This document shows, in pieces, positions 1 through 8,352 of a stretch of 45,013 nucleotides of DNA (position 1 is the first letter of the stretch; every line of letters begins with the position of its first letter). This stretch comes from DATFPQ01 sp035264765 (GTDB lineage: Bacteria; Actinomycetota; Actinomycetes; Actinomycetales; Angustibacteraceae). The notes under the pieces are model-generated. The model was not told where the DNA came from, did no database searches, and was given only the letters and a program-made list of their open reading frames with translations. Position numbers and translations under genes: made by a program. The DNA lies in NCBI GenBank assembly GCA_035264765.1, contig DATFPQ010000298.1:1-45013 (forward strand), read 5' to 3'.

Positions 1-105
1 CCGCTGCACCAGCCCGGCACGCACCGAGGAGGCCCGCGTCAGCCGAGCCAGCTCCTCCCGATCGGCATCGCTCACGGCCAGCGCAGCAGCAGGACGATTC
101 GCCAT
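1..105 (-). CDS. IS630-family transposase, N-terminal fragment (runs off the left edge)
   Basis: Reading leftwards from an ATG at 105-103, 35 codons are open to the window edge and begin MANRPAAALAVSDADREE, followed by an ARLTRASSVRAGLVQR-like stretch. This opening (a short MANRPA leader, then an acidic DRE helix, then SSxxAGLxxRA) is typical of the N-terminal helix-turn-helix of actinobacterial IS630/Tc1-like transposases, which bind the element ends and move DNA by cut-and-paste. The DDE catalytic domain would lie outside the window, so activity cannot be judged. The bases from about 130 to 165 on the right (TA-flanked, AT-richer than the surroundings) could hold the element end, but I cannot define the terminal repeat without the other end. 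Identification rests on family resemblance of a short segment. Confidence 0.55.
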   Translation of the reverse strand, partial: MANRPAAALAVSDADREELARLTRASSVRAGLVQR

Positions 106-175
106 GCTCCATGATCCCAGCCCACAATCGTAAACCAACTAACGACACGCGGCACTAGCGCCCACTGGATTCGGC

Positions 176-364
176 TCAGGCGTACCTGCCGTCCGGCAGG
201 ACGGCGTGCAACACCAGGCTGACAAGCGAGACAACCAGTGCCGCGAGGATGGCGGTCGGCCACAACCGGTCCAGGTGCAGCGTCAGGGTCGTGTGCCCGG
301 ACAGCCACGCGGTGAGCTGCAGCATCACGGCGTTGACGGCGACCTTGATCACGAAGGACCCCAT
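176..364 (-). CDS. Small two-helix membrane protein, possibly related to the phage holin 4 superfamily
   Basis: A 62-residue protein opening MGSFVIKVAVNAVMLQLTAW, with two hydrophobic stretches (about residues 4-21 and 32-54) and a short polar tail ending PDGRYA. The spacing of the helices and the I/L-x-x-x-VNAV-x-L pattern recall the first half of small membrane proteins annotated in actinobacteria as 'phage holin family protein' (superfamily 4, about 110-130 residues); if so, this copy is short at its C-terminus. The codons for the last residues form a 7-bp perfect stem (185-191 with 194-200), which could act as a terminator. It lies downstream of the M6 protease on the same strand with a 100-base gap. 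No strong ribosome site is visible, so the start is uncertain and the gene could be a degraded remnant next to the insertion sequence. Function not assigned. Confidence 0.4.
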   Translation of the reverse strand: MGSFVIKVAVNAVMLQLTAWLSGHTTLTLHLDRLWPTAILAALVVSLVSLVLHAVLPDGRYA

Positions 365-464
365 CGCCGCATCGTGCCACCCCGTGGCGTCGAGTCCGGG
401 TCCCGGACACACCGCGGGCCGAGAGGACGATGCCCTCCCGGCCCGCGACGCGAAGCTGGTGCTG

Positions 465-2864
465 CTACTTCGTCGAGTCGATCCGCAGCCGAAGCGAGGT
501 GCCCTGCTGCTTCTCGACCTTCATCCGGACGCCCGCGTTCGGCACCTTCACCGAGGACTGCGGGATCGCGGCGTTCCAGTACGATTTGCGGTCGTCGAAC
601 GTCGGGACCGCGTTCTGACCGCGCACGTAGCTGGACCGGCCGGCCAGGTGCAGGGTCATCGACTGCGCCCGCTTCCGGGAGAACGTCGCGTCGTACACCT
701 GGACCCGCGAGCGCCACGGCTTGCCGTCGATCCGGTAGATGGGCGCCGAGTGGGCGTCGACCGGCAGGACCAGGCCGGAGCCCGGGTGCTGGCTGGTGTT
801 GTTGTCCGACTCCGAGGTGTCCCAGTAGCTGACCAGCAGGCCGGGCTGGTAGGAGAAGTGCTCCACCCAGTCGGGGCGGTCAGCGAAGCCGAAGTTGTAC
901 GGCCCGCTCTTCAGCCACCGGTCGTAGGACGTGTAGGTCCGGTTCGACGCGATGTAGTAGTGGGGGAACTCTTCCGTGACGCTCGCCTGCTCGCGGGTGA
1001 AGCCCTTCGCGTCCCAGCCGCCGGCCGCCGTCTCGGCGCCGTCGCTGAAGATGGTCCCGCCACCCGAGGTCAGGGTCACGTCGTCGACGAAGATGCCGCT
1101 CCACCCCAGCTTCGGGTCGTTGCCCTGGGCGGCGCCGTCGGTCTGGTAGCGGATCCGCAGCTTGACCGTCTTGCCGGCGTACTTGGACAGGTCGTACGTC
1201 GCCGGCGTGTAGGTCGCCTGCGTGCCGTCGATGCCGTTCTGCTCCTTGGCGTTGGTGTTGGAGCCGGCCACGGACTCGAAGACGCCGTTGCCCGGGTCGA
1301 CCTCGACGAACGCGTAGTCGCAGGCGTCCGGACCGCAGTCCTCGATGTTCCAGCGGGCCTTCAAGGAGAGCATGGAGGTGCCGGAGCCGAGGGTCACCGA
1401 GCGGGTGAGGGTGTTGTTCAGGTCGTCACCCTGACCGCTGAACCACTGCCAGGAGCCGGACGCCGGAGCGCCGAGCTGGGTGGTGATCTTCTTGTCCGGC
1501 AGCGGGACGACGACGCCCTGGGGCCGCTTGCTGTTGAACTCGTGCGGGCCGAGCACCAGCGTGCGCTTCGTGCCGGCCGGCACGATCTCGTAGTCCAACC
1601 AGCCGAGCTGGATCTTGTCCCAGGCGCTGAGGTCGCCCGGCTTGGTGCCGATCGCCTCACCCGGTGCGTTCAGCCGGCTCTGCGCCATCAGGTTCCACCA
1701 CTCGACGCCGTTGTCGCCGCCCGCGGTGTCGTAGTGGTCCGGCAGGCCCAGGTCGTGGCCGTACTCGTGAGCGAAGACGGACAGGCCGCCGTTCTCCGGC
1801 TGGATGGTGTAGTCACCGACCCACAGGCCGGTGTCGCCGACCTGAGTGCCGCCGAGCCTGTTGGTCGCCGGGCCGGTCCTGCCCTGGTCGTTGAGGAAGG
1901 CGTACCAGCGGTGGCTCCAGATGGCGTCCTCGCCCTGGTGCGGGTCACCGTCGGCCTGGTCGCCGCCGGCGTGGACGATCTGGAAGTGGTCGAGGTAGCC
2001 GTCCGGCTCGTTGAAGTTGCCGTCGCTGTCGTGGTCGTAGCGGTCCCACTGGTCGAACGTGGCCAGCTCGGTCTTGATCGCAGCGGTCGTCATCCCCGCC
2101 TGCCGGCGGTCTGCCACCCACTGGTTGACGGCGTCGCGCACCAGCTCCCAGGTGTTCGAGCACACGGTGCCTGCACAGGGGAACCCGTTGCTCCGTCCGT
2201 ACCGGGCCTCGTTGTAGCGAACCTTCACCCAGTCGGTCACCTCGCCGTTGACCGTGTACCGACCGGACGACTGCTTCTTGTAGTACGACGCGACGGAGTT
2301 CTCGCCCGTGCCGAAGTACATGTCCTGGAAGTGCTGGCGGTTGTAGTTCGCCTGCCAGATGGTGGAGTTGTCCTTGCTGCGGTCCGGCTGCGGGATCTTG
2401 TTCCGCAGCGGGCCCTCGTACGTCGTCGGCCCGGGGGTCACCGGGTCGATGTCCTTGTCCGGGTAGTCCTTGTGCCGCTCGTTGCCGAACTCAGCGAGGA
2501 CGACGAAGATCCGGTCCGTCTTCTCGCGCGCGAGCTCGACGTACTGGTTCTGTCCGCCCCGGGCCTTCAGCGCCCGGCCCGAGCCGGCCGCGGCCGCGCG
2601 GGCGCCGGCCTCGCGACCCACCTTGACGACGGTGCTGCCGTTCCTGGTCACCGGCTTGGCCTGGCCGGCGATCACCTCCTGCAGCGCCTCCTCTCGGAGC
2701 TCGCGGCGCTTGGTCTCAAGCGGGTTCGACAGCTCGTCGGAGGCGTGGACGGCCTTGGCCTGGGAGGTGACGGGTGGAGCGGCGGTGGCGGGCGCGATGC
2801 CGAACGCGGCACCAGCCCCGGAGGCGAGCACCAGGCTCACGACCCCCGCGGTGACCTTACGCAC
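465..2864 (-). CDS. Secreted M6-family (immune inhibitor A-like) zinc metalloprotease
   Basis: A 799-residue secreted protease. I place the start at the GTG at 2864 because AAGGAG lies 5 bases upstream; a longer open frame has no such site. Residues 1-30 form a signal peptide (basic VRK, hydrophobic core, ATA-A cleavage region), followed by a propeptide-like segment rich in charged residues. The zinc site HEYGHDLGLPDHYD begins at residue 366 and matches the HExxHxxGxxD pattern of the M6 peptidases. Calcium-binding-like DHDSDGNFNEPDG lies about 70 residues before it. The C-terminal half has beta-rich segments (IFVDDVTLTSG and similar) like the accessory domains of this family. Family members degrade extracellular proteins and peptides; the substrate here is unknown. 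The gene is divergent from hisC, and a 44-bp interrupted palindrome sits about 30 bases upstream of the start, in the probable 5' leader. Confidence 0.9.
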   Translation of the reverse strand: MRKVTAGVVSLVLASGAGAAFGIAPATAAPPVTSQAKAVHASDELSNPLETKRRELREEALQEVIAGQAKPVTRNGSTVVKVGREAGARAAAAGSGRALKARGGQNQYVELAREKTDRIFVVLAEFGNERHKDYPDKDIDPVTPGPTTYEGPLRNKIPQPDRSKDNSTIWQANYNRQHFQDMYFGTGENSVASYYKKQSSGRYTVNGEVTDWVKVRYNEARYGRSNGFPCAGTVCSNTWELVRDAVNQWVADRRQAGMTTAAIKTELATFDQWDRYDHDSDGNFNEPDGYLDHFQIVHAGGDQADGDPHQGEDAIWSHRWYAFLNDQGRTGPATNRLGGTQVGDTGLWVGDYTIQPENGGLSVFAHEYGHDLGLPDHYDTAGGDNGVEWWNLMAQSRLNAPGEAIGTKPGDLSAWDKIQLGWLDYEIVPAGTKRTLVLGPHEFNSKRPQGVVVPLPDKKITTQLGAPASGSWQWFSGQGDDLNNTLTRSVTLGSGTSMLSLKARWNIEDCGPDACDYAFVEVDPGNGVFESVAGSNTNAKEQNGIDGTQATYTPATYDLSKYAGKTVKLRIRYQTDGAAQGNDPKLGWSGIFVDDVTLTSGGGTIFSDGAETAAGGWDAKGFTREQASVTEEFPHYYIASNRTYTSYDRWLKSGPYNFGFADRPDWVEHFSYQPGLLVSYWDTSESDNNTSQHPGSGLVLPVDAHSAPIYRIDGKPWRSRVQVYDATFSRKRAQSMTLHLAGRSSYVRGQNAVPTFDDRKSYWNAAIPQSSVKVPNAGVRMKVEKQQGTSLRLRIDSTK

Positions 2865-2892
2865 ATGTACTCCTTCGTGGGGATGACGGGCG

Positions 2893-2936
2893 CAGACCAC
2901 GCCCCGCAACCGAATTCGGTCAGGGGGCGTGGTCTG
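2893..2936. promoter_or_regulatory. 44-bp interrupted palindrome in the protease/hisC divergent region
   Basis: The arms CAGACCACGCCCC (2893-2905) and GGGGCGTGGTCTG (2924-2936) are perfect reverse complements of 13 bp. Inside them lies a second perfect palindrome, ACCGAATTCGGT (2909-2920), separated from each arm by three unpaired bases. The element ends 28 bases upstream of the protease start and just before its ribosome site. It could be an operator bound by a dimer or tetramer, or a stable hairpin in the protease mRNA leader. It is not followed by a T-run in either direction, so an ordinary terminator is less likely. Confidence 0.7.
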
Positions 2937-3008
2937 GGTCTGCAACGTAGACGAACAGCATCACCGCGCACAGTGGAACACATGACAATCTTTTCGCGGA
3001 ACCCCGCT

Positions 3009-3046
3009 TTGCCGGGCTGTCGTCCGTCAGTCGTACAGTGACGCGC
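3009..3046 (+). promoter_or_regulatory. Probable hisC promoter giving a leaderless mRNA
   Basis: TTGCCG at 3009-3014 and TACAGT at 3034-3039 form a plausible sigma-70-type -35/-10 pair with a 19-base spacer. The ATG at 3047 begins 7 bases after the -10 box, exactly where transcription would start, and no ribosome site precedes it. Leaderless genes of this form are common in actinobacteria. Confidence 0.5.
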
Positions 3047-4165
3047 ATGAGCCAGGACGACGACGCCGTCGCCGGCCGACCGCATCAGCAGGTACGGCTG
3101 CGGGCGGCGCTGGGTGCGTTGCCTGCGTACGCCCCGGGCAAGCCCGCGGCCTCGCGGCCGGGGCTAACGACGTACAAGGTCTCGTCGAACGAGAATCCTT
3201 ACCCCCCGCTGCCCGCGGTACAGCGCGTGGTGGAGCGGGCCGCGGCCGACATCAACCGTTACCCCGACATGTTCGCGACCCGCCTGGTCGAGGCGGTGTC
3301 GCGGCACCTAGGCGTCCCTGCGGAGTGCGTCGCGACCGGCACCGGCAGCGTCGGAGTCCTCGGCCAGCTGGCGGTGGCGACCTGCGGACCCGGCGACGAG
3401 GTGGTCTACGCCTGGCGGTCGTTCGAGGCGTACCCCATCGTCGTGCAGCTGAGCGGAGCCACGCCCGTGCCGGTGGCGCTGCGTCCGGACGGCCGGCACG
3501 ACCTGGCCGCGATGGCGGACGCCATCACCGAGCGCACGCGGCTGGTGCTGGTCTGCACCCCGAACAACCCCACCGGTCCCGCGGTGCACGCCGATGAGCT
3601 GGAGGCCTTCCTCGACCGTGTGCCGGCGGACGTCCTGGTCGTGATCGACGAGGCCTACACCGAGTTCGTGCGCGACCCGCTCGCGCCGGACGCTCTCGCG
3701 GTCCACCGCGCCCGGCCGAATGTGGCGGTCCTGCGGACGTTCTCCAAGGCCTACGGGCTGGCCGGCCTGCGGGTCGGGTTCGCGGTCGCGCACCCGCCGG
3801 TCGCGGAGGCGCTGCGCAAGGCTGCCGTGCCGTTCGGCGTGTCCGGCATCGCCCAGGAGGCGGCGGTCGCGTCGCTGGCGGCGGCCGACGAGCTCGCGGA
3901 ACGGGTGGAGGCGCTGGTCGCGGAGCGGGGTCGGGTGGTCGCCGGCCTGGCGGAGCAGGGCTGGCAGCTTCCTGACACCCAGGCCAACTTCGTCTGGTTC
4001 CCGATGGGGCCTAAGACCCCGGACCTCGCGGCCGCGTTCGACGAGGCCGGCCTGGTGGTGCGTCCGTATGGCAACGACGGGGTGCGGGTGACGATCGGCG
4101 AGTTCGAGGCCAACGACCGGCTGCTGGACGTTGCGGCCGCCTACCGTGCAGCACACCGCCCCTGA
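3047..4165 (+). CDS. hisC: Histidinol-phosphate / aromatic aminotransferase (PLP fold type I)
   Basis: A 372-residue aminotransferase from the ATG at 3047; a GTG nine bases earlier (3038) overlaps the predicted -10 box and is less likely. Class I/II landmarks appear in order: KVSSNENPYPP near the N-terminus (substrate and cofactor contact), CTPNNPTGP, IDEAYTEF (the Asp that pairs with the pyridine nitrogen), and RTFSKAYGLAGLRVGFA with the PLP-binding lysine about residue 234. The enzyme moves an amino group between glutamate and imidazole acetol-phosphate in histidine synthesis. Actinobacterial genomes often carry a second HisC-like copy, annotated pat, that acts on phenylpyruvate. This gene stands alone, away from other his genes, so the aromatic aminotransferase role is a real alternative. 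The length is normal for the family. Confidence 0.85.
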   Translation: MSQDDDAVAGRPHQQVRLRAALGALPAYAPGKPAASRPGLTTYKVSSNENPYPPLPAVQRVVERAAADINRYPDMFATRLVEAVSRHLGVPAECVATGTGSVGVLGQLAVATCGPGDEVVYAWRSFEAYPIVVQLSGATPVPVALRPDGRHDLAAMADAITERTRLVLVCTPNNPTGPAVHADELEAFLDRVPADVLVVIDEAYTEFVRDPLAPDALAVHRARPNVAVLRTFSKAYGLAGLRVGFAVAHPPVAEALRKAAVPFGVSGIAQEAAVASLAAADELAERVEALVAERGRVVAGLAEQGWQLPDTQANFVWFPMGPKTPDLAAAFDEAGLVVRPYGNDGVRVTIGEFEANDRLLDVAAAYRAAHRP

Positions 4166-4385
4166 GGGGGCCGAGAAGGCTGCCGGCCCTGGTCGCATGG
4201 TCCCAGCGGGCCATGCTCCGAACTAGTCCGAACGGGGCATGGTCGAGGGCGGTGCGCTGGCCGTACGCTGGAGTGCGTCAGTGACGGAACGCTGCCGTTC
4301 GTGAGCAATCCGTGATTTCGGCTTAAGGTGCAGGGCCGAATGGTCGATACAGCACTCGAACAGTCGGATACAGACGCCGGGGGCG

Positions 4386-5999
4386 GTGACCATGGTAGAC
4401 AGCGACGGACAGCAGGCGCGCGAGCCGAAGGTGCTACGCGTGCGTGTCGTCGCGCCTACGGCCGCCGTCGCCGCGTTCTCCACGTTGACCTTGGTGGGCG
4501 TCGCGGCGCTGGGCTTCGCGTCCGGCGACCTGGGGTCAGAGCCGTCCTCGTCGGACGCTCAGTGGTCCGTCACCTCGCCCCGCGACGTCCGGGCGATCGC
4601 CACCGTGTCCGAGCAGGCCGCGGCCACGCCCGGCGTGGCCGGCTCCGCCAATGGGTCGGGTAACACCGCGTCGTCCGAGAACTCCGCGTCCAGTGTGGCT
4701 ACCTCCGGGAACGCCGCGGCCGATGCGACGCCGTCCTTGTCCGTGACGCAGGGCGGGGCCGTCGTCGGTGAGACGGCGCCCGGCCGTCCCGTCGCCGTTC
4801 CCTCCGACACCTCCGGTGCCGCCGCGCCCGCGCCCGCGCAGGCCGGTGCCTCCACACCCAAGGGCACCGGTCAGCTGAGCATCCGGCTCAGCCTCGCGCT
4901 GCTCGAGCAGGCACGGCAGTCCGTGGCCGACGGCCTGCAGGCCGGCCTCAGGACGCTGAGTCCCGTCGATTCCGAGCGCCTGCAGCGCGAGCTCAGCACG
5001 TCGCCTGCACTCAACGCGGCGGTGACCGACGCCACGAGCACGGCCGCCGAGAGCTCGCTGCGTGCCGCCCAGGAGACGAGCGGCCCCGACGTCCAGCCGG
5101 CCGTGGTCACGAGGGCCGCGGAGACCGCGTTCATGCGGGTGCTGCCCGAGGAGCTCACCCGGACCGTGCACCCGGTCGTGATGGCCGCGCTGGCCGAGAC
5201 CGGCGCCGAGGTCTCCCCGCAGATGCTGGATAGCGCACTCGATGACGTGACCGTCGACGCCGCGAGGCAGCTGTCCGCGCTCGCCGTTCCTCAGGTGCGC
5301 ACGCAGGTCGCGGCGCTGGTCGAGACGACCGCCGGCGAGGGCGTGAGCGCCCCCACGGCCTCCGTGACCACCGAGCCCCCGCCCGGCGGCGGCTCGACGA
5401 CGAACGACCCCCCCGGCTCCGGACGGAACCCCGGCTCCGGAACGACCACCGACCCGGACCCCAGCGACTCCGGCCGGTCCAGCGGCACCAGCTCGACCGG
5501 GAGCTCGAGCGACCCGGCGTCGGGTTCGCGGGCCACCTCCGAGTCCTCCGAGACCAACCGGCGCATACCGGGCGACGATCCCACCAGCCCGACGTCGACC
5601 GACCCAGCGCCGGACGGTGTCGACCACGTGGTCGTCGTCCCGTCCACGAAGGAGTCGTCGAGCACGGACCCGTCAAGCGCGGAGCCGTCGACGCCGGAGC
5701 CGAGGCATGCGGAGCCGGCCACGCCCGATCCGGCCACGACTCAGCGGTCCACGAGCGAGCCGTCGACGGCTCCGGACGCCCCGAGCTCGGCGCCGGAGTC
5801 GGCCCCGACCTCCCCGGCGCAGACCGTGCCCGAGAGCGCGCCGGAGACCGCTCCGGAGGCTGGTTCGGACACCGCGTCGGAGGCTGCTCCGGACACCGCG
5901 TCGGAGGCTGCTCCCGAGACCGCGCCGGAGACCGCTCCGGACACCGCGCGCGACGCGGGGTCGACCGTTACGGACGCGCCGTCGTCCGACGCCTCCTGA
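4386..5999 (+). CDS. Membrane-anchored or secreted protein with a low-complexity Ser/Thr/Pro/Glu tail
   Basis: A 537-residue protein of unknown function (GTG at 4386; an ATG two codons later is an alternative start). Residues about 20-46 form one hydrophobic segment (VVAPTAAVAAFSTLTLVGVA), acting as signal peptide or anchor. Residues about 160-310 look like an ordered, Ala-rich helical domain containing SIRLSLALLEQARQSVADGL. From about residue 320 the chain is low complexity, dominated by S, T, P, D and E, and ends in octapeptide-like units (DTASEAAP, ETAPETAP); the DNA holds a perfect 24-bp tandem duplication at 5867-5914. Such tails usually span or stick to the cell wall and may be glycosylated. 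No catalytic motif is seen. About 220 bases of non-coding DNA separate it from hisC. Confidence 0.75.
   Translation: MTMVDSDGQQAREPKVLRVRVVAPTAAVAAFSTLTLVGVAALGFASGDLGSEPSSSDAQWSVTSPRDVRAIATVSEQAAATPGVAGSANGSGNTASSENSASSVATSGNAAADATPSLSVTQGGAVVGETAPGRPVAVPSDTSGAAAPAPAQAGASTPKGTGQLSIRLSLALLEQARQSVADGLQAGLRTLSPVDSERLQRELSTSPALNAAVTDATSTAAESSLRAAQETSGPDVQPAVVTRAAETAFMRVLPEELTRTVHPVVMAALAETGAEVSPQMLDSALDDVTVDAARQLSALAVPQVRTQVAALVETTAGEGVSAPTASVTTEPPPGGGSTTNDPPGSGRNPGSGTTTDPDPSDSGRSSGTSSTGSSSDPASGSRATSESSETNRRIPGDDPTSPTSTDPAPDGVDHVVVVPSTKESSSTDPSSAEPSTPEPRHAEPATPDPATTQRSTSEPSTAPDAPSSAPESAPTSPAQTVPESAPETAPEAGSDTASEAAPDTASEAAPETAPETAPDTARDAGSTVTDAPSSDAS
5867..5914 (+). repeat. Perfect 24-bp tandem duplication inside the low-complexity tail
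   Basis: Bases 5867-5890 are repeated exactly at 5891-5914, encoding DTASEAAP twice. Diverged copies follow to about 5950. This is expected to vary in copy number between strains through slippage. Confidence 0.85.
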
Positions 6000-6084
6000 G
6001 CTAGCGTCCTCGCCCGCGAGCGGGTTCGTGTTGCCTGCGGCCACGAACCGGCGTCGACGCGGGTACGTTGTCCCCAGCACGGCC

Positions 6085-6098
6085 GTGACCCGGGTCAC
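6085..6098. promoter_or_regulatory. 14-bp perfect palindrome upstream of the 2-oxoacid dehydrogenase operon
   Basis: GTGACCCGGGTCAC is fully self-complementary and lies 101 bases before the E1alpha start. A TACGTT hexamer at 6064-6069 could be a -10 box, which would put the palindrome just downstream of the transcription start, a normal place for a repressor site. The regulator is unknown. Self-complementary GC-rich 14-mers can arise by chance, so this is tentative. Confidence 0.4.
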
Positions 6099-6199
6099 AC
6101 CCGGTCCGACCGCGGCCCGCGCGCCGGCGCACCCGTCCTGCGTGCGGCAAGGCACCGTGGGCGGGAGACCCCCGGCTGCGGGACGACGAAGGAGACCAC

Positions 6200-7354
6200 G
6201 TGACCGACAGCGCCGTCGGGCGCGGGGAGGCCGTCAGCACCGTCGACGGTGGCCCCGAGCTGATCCAGCTGCTCACCCCTGCGGGAGAGCGGACCCACCA
6301 CCCCGAGTACAGCCGGTACGTCGAGCACCTCGATGCCGACGATCTGCGCGGTCTGCTGCGCGACCTGACCCTGGTGCGGCGGGTCGACACCGAAGCCACC
6401 GCGCTGCAGCGCCAGGGCGAGCTGGGGATCTGGGCCAGCCTGCTCGGCCAGGAGGCCGCGCAGGTGGGGTCCGGGCGGGCACTGGCCCCGCAGGACTACG
6501 CCTTCCCGACCTACCGCGAGCACGGTGTCGCCTGGTGCCGCGGCGTCGACCCGTTGAACCTGCTCGGGCTGTTCCGCGGCGTAAACCACGGCGGCTGGGA
6601 CCCCGACGAGAAGAACTTCCACTTGTACACGATCGTGATCGGCGCGCAGACCCTGCACGCCACCGGTTACGCCATGGGGATCCAGCGCGACGGCGCGGTC
6701 GGCACCGGTGACCCCAGCCGCGACGCCGCCGTCATCGCGTACTTCGGCGACGGCGCGACCGCCCAGGGCGACGTGAACGAGGCGTTCGTGTTCGCGGCGG
6801 TGCAGAACGCGCCGGTCGTCTTCTTCTGCCAGAACAACCAGTGGGCGATCTCCGAGCCGAACGACCGGCAGACCCGGATCCCGCTGTACCGCCGCGCCGC
6901 CGGCTTCGGCTTTCCCGGCGTTCGGGTCGACGGCAACGACGTCCTGGCTGTGTACGCCGTGACCAAGGCGGCGCTGGAGAGCGCCCGGTCGGGCAACGGC
7001 CCCACGTTCGTCGAGGCGTTCACGTACCGGATGGGCGCGCACACGACGTCCGACGACCCGACTCGCTACCGGGTGGCGGCGGAGGTCGACATCTGGAAGG
7101 AGCGGGACCCCATCGTCCGGCTCCGCAACCACCTGCTGGCCCAGGGACTGGTGGACGACGCCTTCTTCGAGGCGCTGCAGGCGGAGAGCGACCAGCTCGC
7201 GGCACACGTGCGGCAGGGCTGCCTCGCGCTGCCGGACCCCGACCCGCTGTCGATGTTCGACCACGTCTTCGTCGACGAGCACCCGCTGCTGCAGCAGGAG
7301 CGGCGCGAGTTCGCCTCCTACCGCGAGTCGTTCCTCGACGGAGGGGAGAGCTGA
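6200..7354 (+). CDS. pdhA: 2-oxoacid dehydrogenase E1 component, alpha subunit (pyruvate or branched-chain type)
   Basis: A 384-residue E1alpha subunit, started at the GTG at 6200 behind GAAGGAG. With the beta subunit it performs the thiamine-diphosphate-dependent decarboxylation of a 2-oxoacid and passes the acyl group to E2-bound lipoate. The ThDP/Mg motif is visible as GDGATAQGDVNE from residue 183 to the QNNQW at residues 211-215. The arginine-containing loop (RMGAHTTSDDPTRY), whose serine is phosphorylated in mammalian enzymes, is also present. The gene is first in a tight E1alpha-E1beta-E2 set; the E1beta start overlaps its stop by one base. The organisation matches the mycobacterial bkdABC genes, so branched-chain 2-oxoacids are as likely a substrate as pyruvate. 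Confidence 0.9.
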   Translation: MTDSAVGRGEAVSTVDGGPELIQLLTPAGERTHHPEYSRYVEHLDADDLRGLLRDLTLVRRVDTEATALQRQGELGIWASLLGQEAAQVGSGRALAPQDYAFPTYREHGVAWCRGVDPLNLLGLFRGVNHGGWDPDEKNFHLYTIVIGAQTLHATGYAMGIQRDGAVGTGDPSRDAAVIAYFGDGATAQGDVNEAFVFAAVQNAPVVFFCQNNQWAISEPNDRQTRIPLYRRAAGFGFPGVRVDGNDVLAVYAVTKAALESARSGNGPTFVEAFTYRMGAHTTSDDPTRYRVAAEVDIWKERDPIVRLRNHLLAQGLVDDAFFEALQAESDQLAAHVRQGCLALPDPDPLSMFDHVFVDEHPLLQQERREFASYRESFLDGGES

Positions 7355-8337
7355 TGGCCTCGATCACCCTCGCGAAGGGCATCAACACCGGCCTGCGCGC
7401 CGCGATGGAGGCCGATCCCAAGGTCGTCCTGATGGGCGAGGACATCGGCAAGCTCGGTGGGGTCTTCCGGGTCACGGACGGCCTGCAGAAGGACTTCGGC
7501 GAGCACCGGGTGATCGACACGCCCCTGGCCGAGTCGGGCATCATCGGCACCGCCATCGGGATGGCGCTGCGCGGCTACCGCCCGGTGTGCGAGATCCAGT
7601 TCGACGGGTTCGTCTACCCGGCCTTCGACCAGATCGTGTCGCAGCTGGCCAAGATGCGGGCGCGCGCCCTTGGCGCCGTCACTCTCCCGGTCGTGGTCCG
7701 GATCCCGGTCGGCGGCGGCATCGGTGCGGTCGAGCACCACAGCGAGTCCAACGAGGCCTACTTCGCCCACACCGCCGGGCTGCGGGTGGTGTGCTGCTCG
7801 GACCCGGTCGACGCCCACTTCATGATCCAGCAGGCCATCGCCAGCGACGACCCGGTGATCTTCTACGAGCCCAAGCGGCGCTACTGGGAGAAGGCGGACC
7901 TGCCGGAGGGGCTCACGCTGGGCGACGCCATGCCGCTGCACCGGGCCAAGGTGGTGCGCGAGGGGGAGCACGTGACGCTCGCCGCGTACGGCCCGATGGT
8001 CAAGACCTGCCTGGAGGCGGCCGCTGCCGCCGCGGAGGAGGAGCACAGCCTGGAGGTCGTCGACCTGCGCTCGCTGTCGCCGCTCGACGTCGACACGCTG
8101 GCGGCCTCGGTCGAGAAGACCGGCCGGCTCGTCGTCGTCCACGAGGCGTCCACGTTCGTCGGCATGGGCGCGGAGGTCGCGGCGCGGATCAGCGAGCGCT
8201 GCTTCTACCACCTGGAGGCCCCGGTGCTGCGGGTCGGCGGCTTCAACGTGCCGTACCCGGCGAGCAAGCTGGAGGAGGAGTTCCTTCCCGACCTCGACCG
8301 CGTGCTGGACGCCATCGACCGCTCGCTCGCGTACTGA
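7354..8337 (+). CDS. 2-oxoacid dehydrogenase E1 component, beta subunit
   Basis: A 327-residue E1beta subunit whose ATG shares one base with the E1alpha stop codon (TGATG), so the two are translationally coupled. It forms the alpha2beta2 E1 heterotetramer. Family features include the opening ITLAKGINTGLRAAME, GEDIGKLGGVFRVTDGL, DTPLAESGIIGTAIGMALRG, EIQFDGFVYPAFDQI, and the conserved histidine segment VEHHSES involved in the acyl transfer step. The C-terminal transketolase-like domain ends VPYPASKLEEEFLPD. The length is standard. Naming it bkdB or pdhB depends on substrate, which the sequence does not settle. Confidence 0.9.
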   Translation: MASITLAKGINTGLRAAMEADPKVVLMGEDIGKLGGVFRVTDGLQKDFGEHRVIDTPLAESGIIGTAIGMALRGYRPVCEIQFDGFVYPAFDQIVSQLAKMRARALGAVTLPVVVRIPVGGGIGAVEHHSESNEAYFAHTAGLRVVCCSDPVDAHFMIQQAIASDDPVIFYEPKRRYWEKADLPEGLTLGDAMPLHRAKVVREGEHVTLAAYGPMVKTCLEAAAAAAEEEHSLEVVDLRSLSPLDVDTLAASVEKTGRLVVVHEASTFVGMGAEVAARISERCFYHLEAPVLRVGGFNVPYPASKLEEEFLPDLDRVLDAIDRSLAY

Positions 8338-8352
8338 GGAAGGGGAGCCGAC

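Noticed and set aside
249..3041. 930-codon open frame opposite the M6 protease
   Set aside because: It mirrors the protease on the other strand with Arg/Val/Ala-rich, motif-free translation, as expected for antisense of high-GC coding DNA. The protease has a zinc motif, signal peptide and ribosome site.
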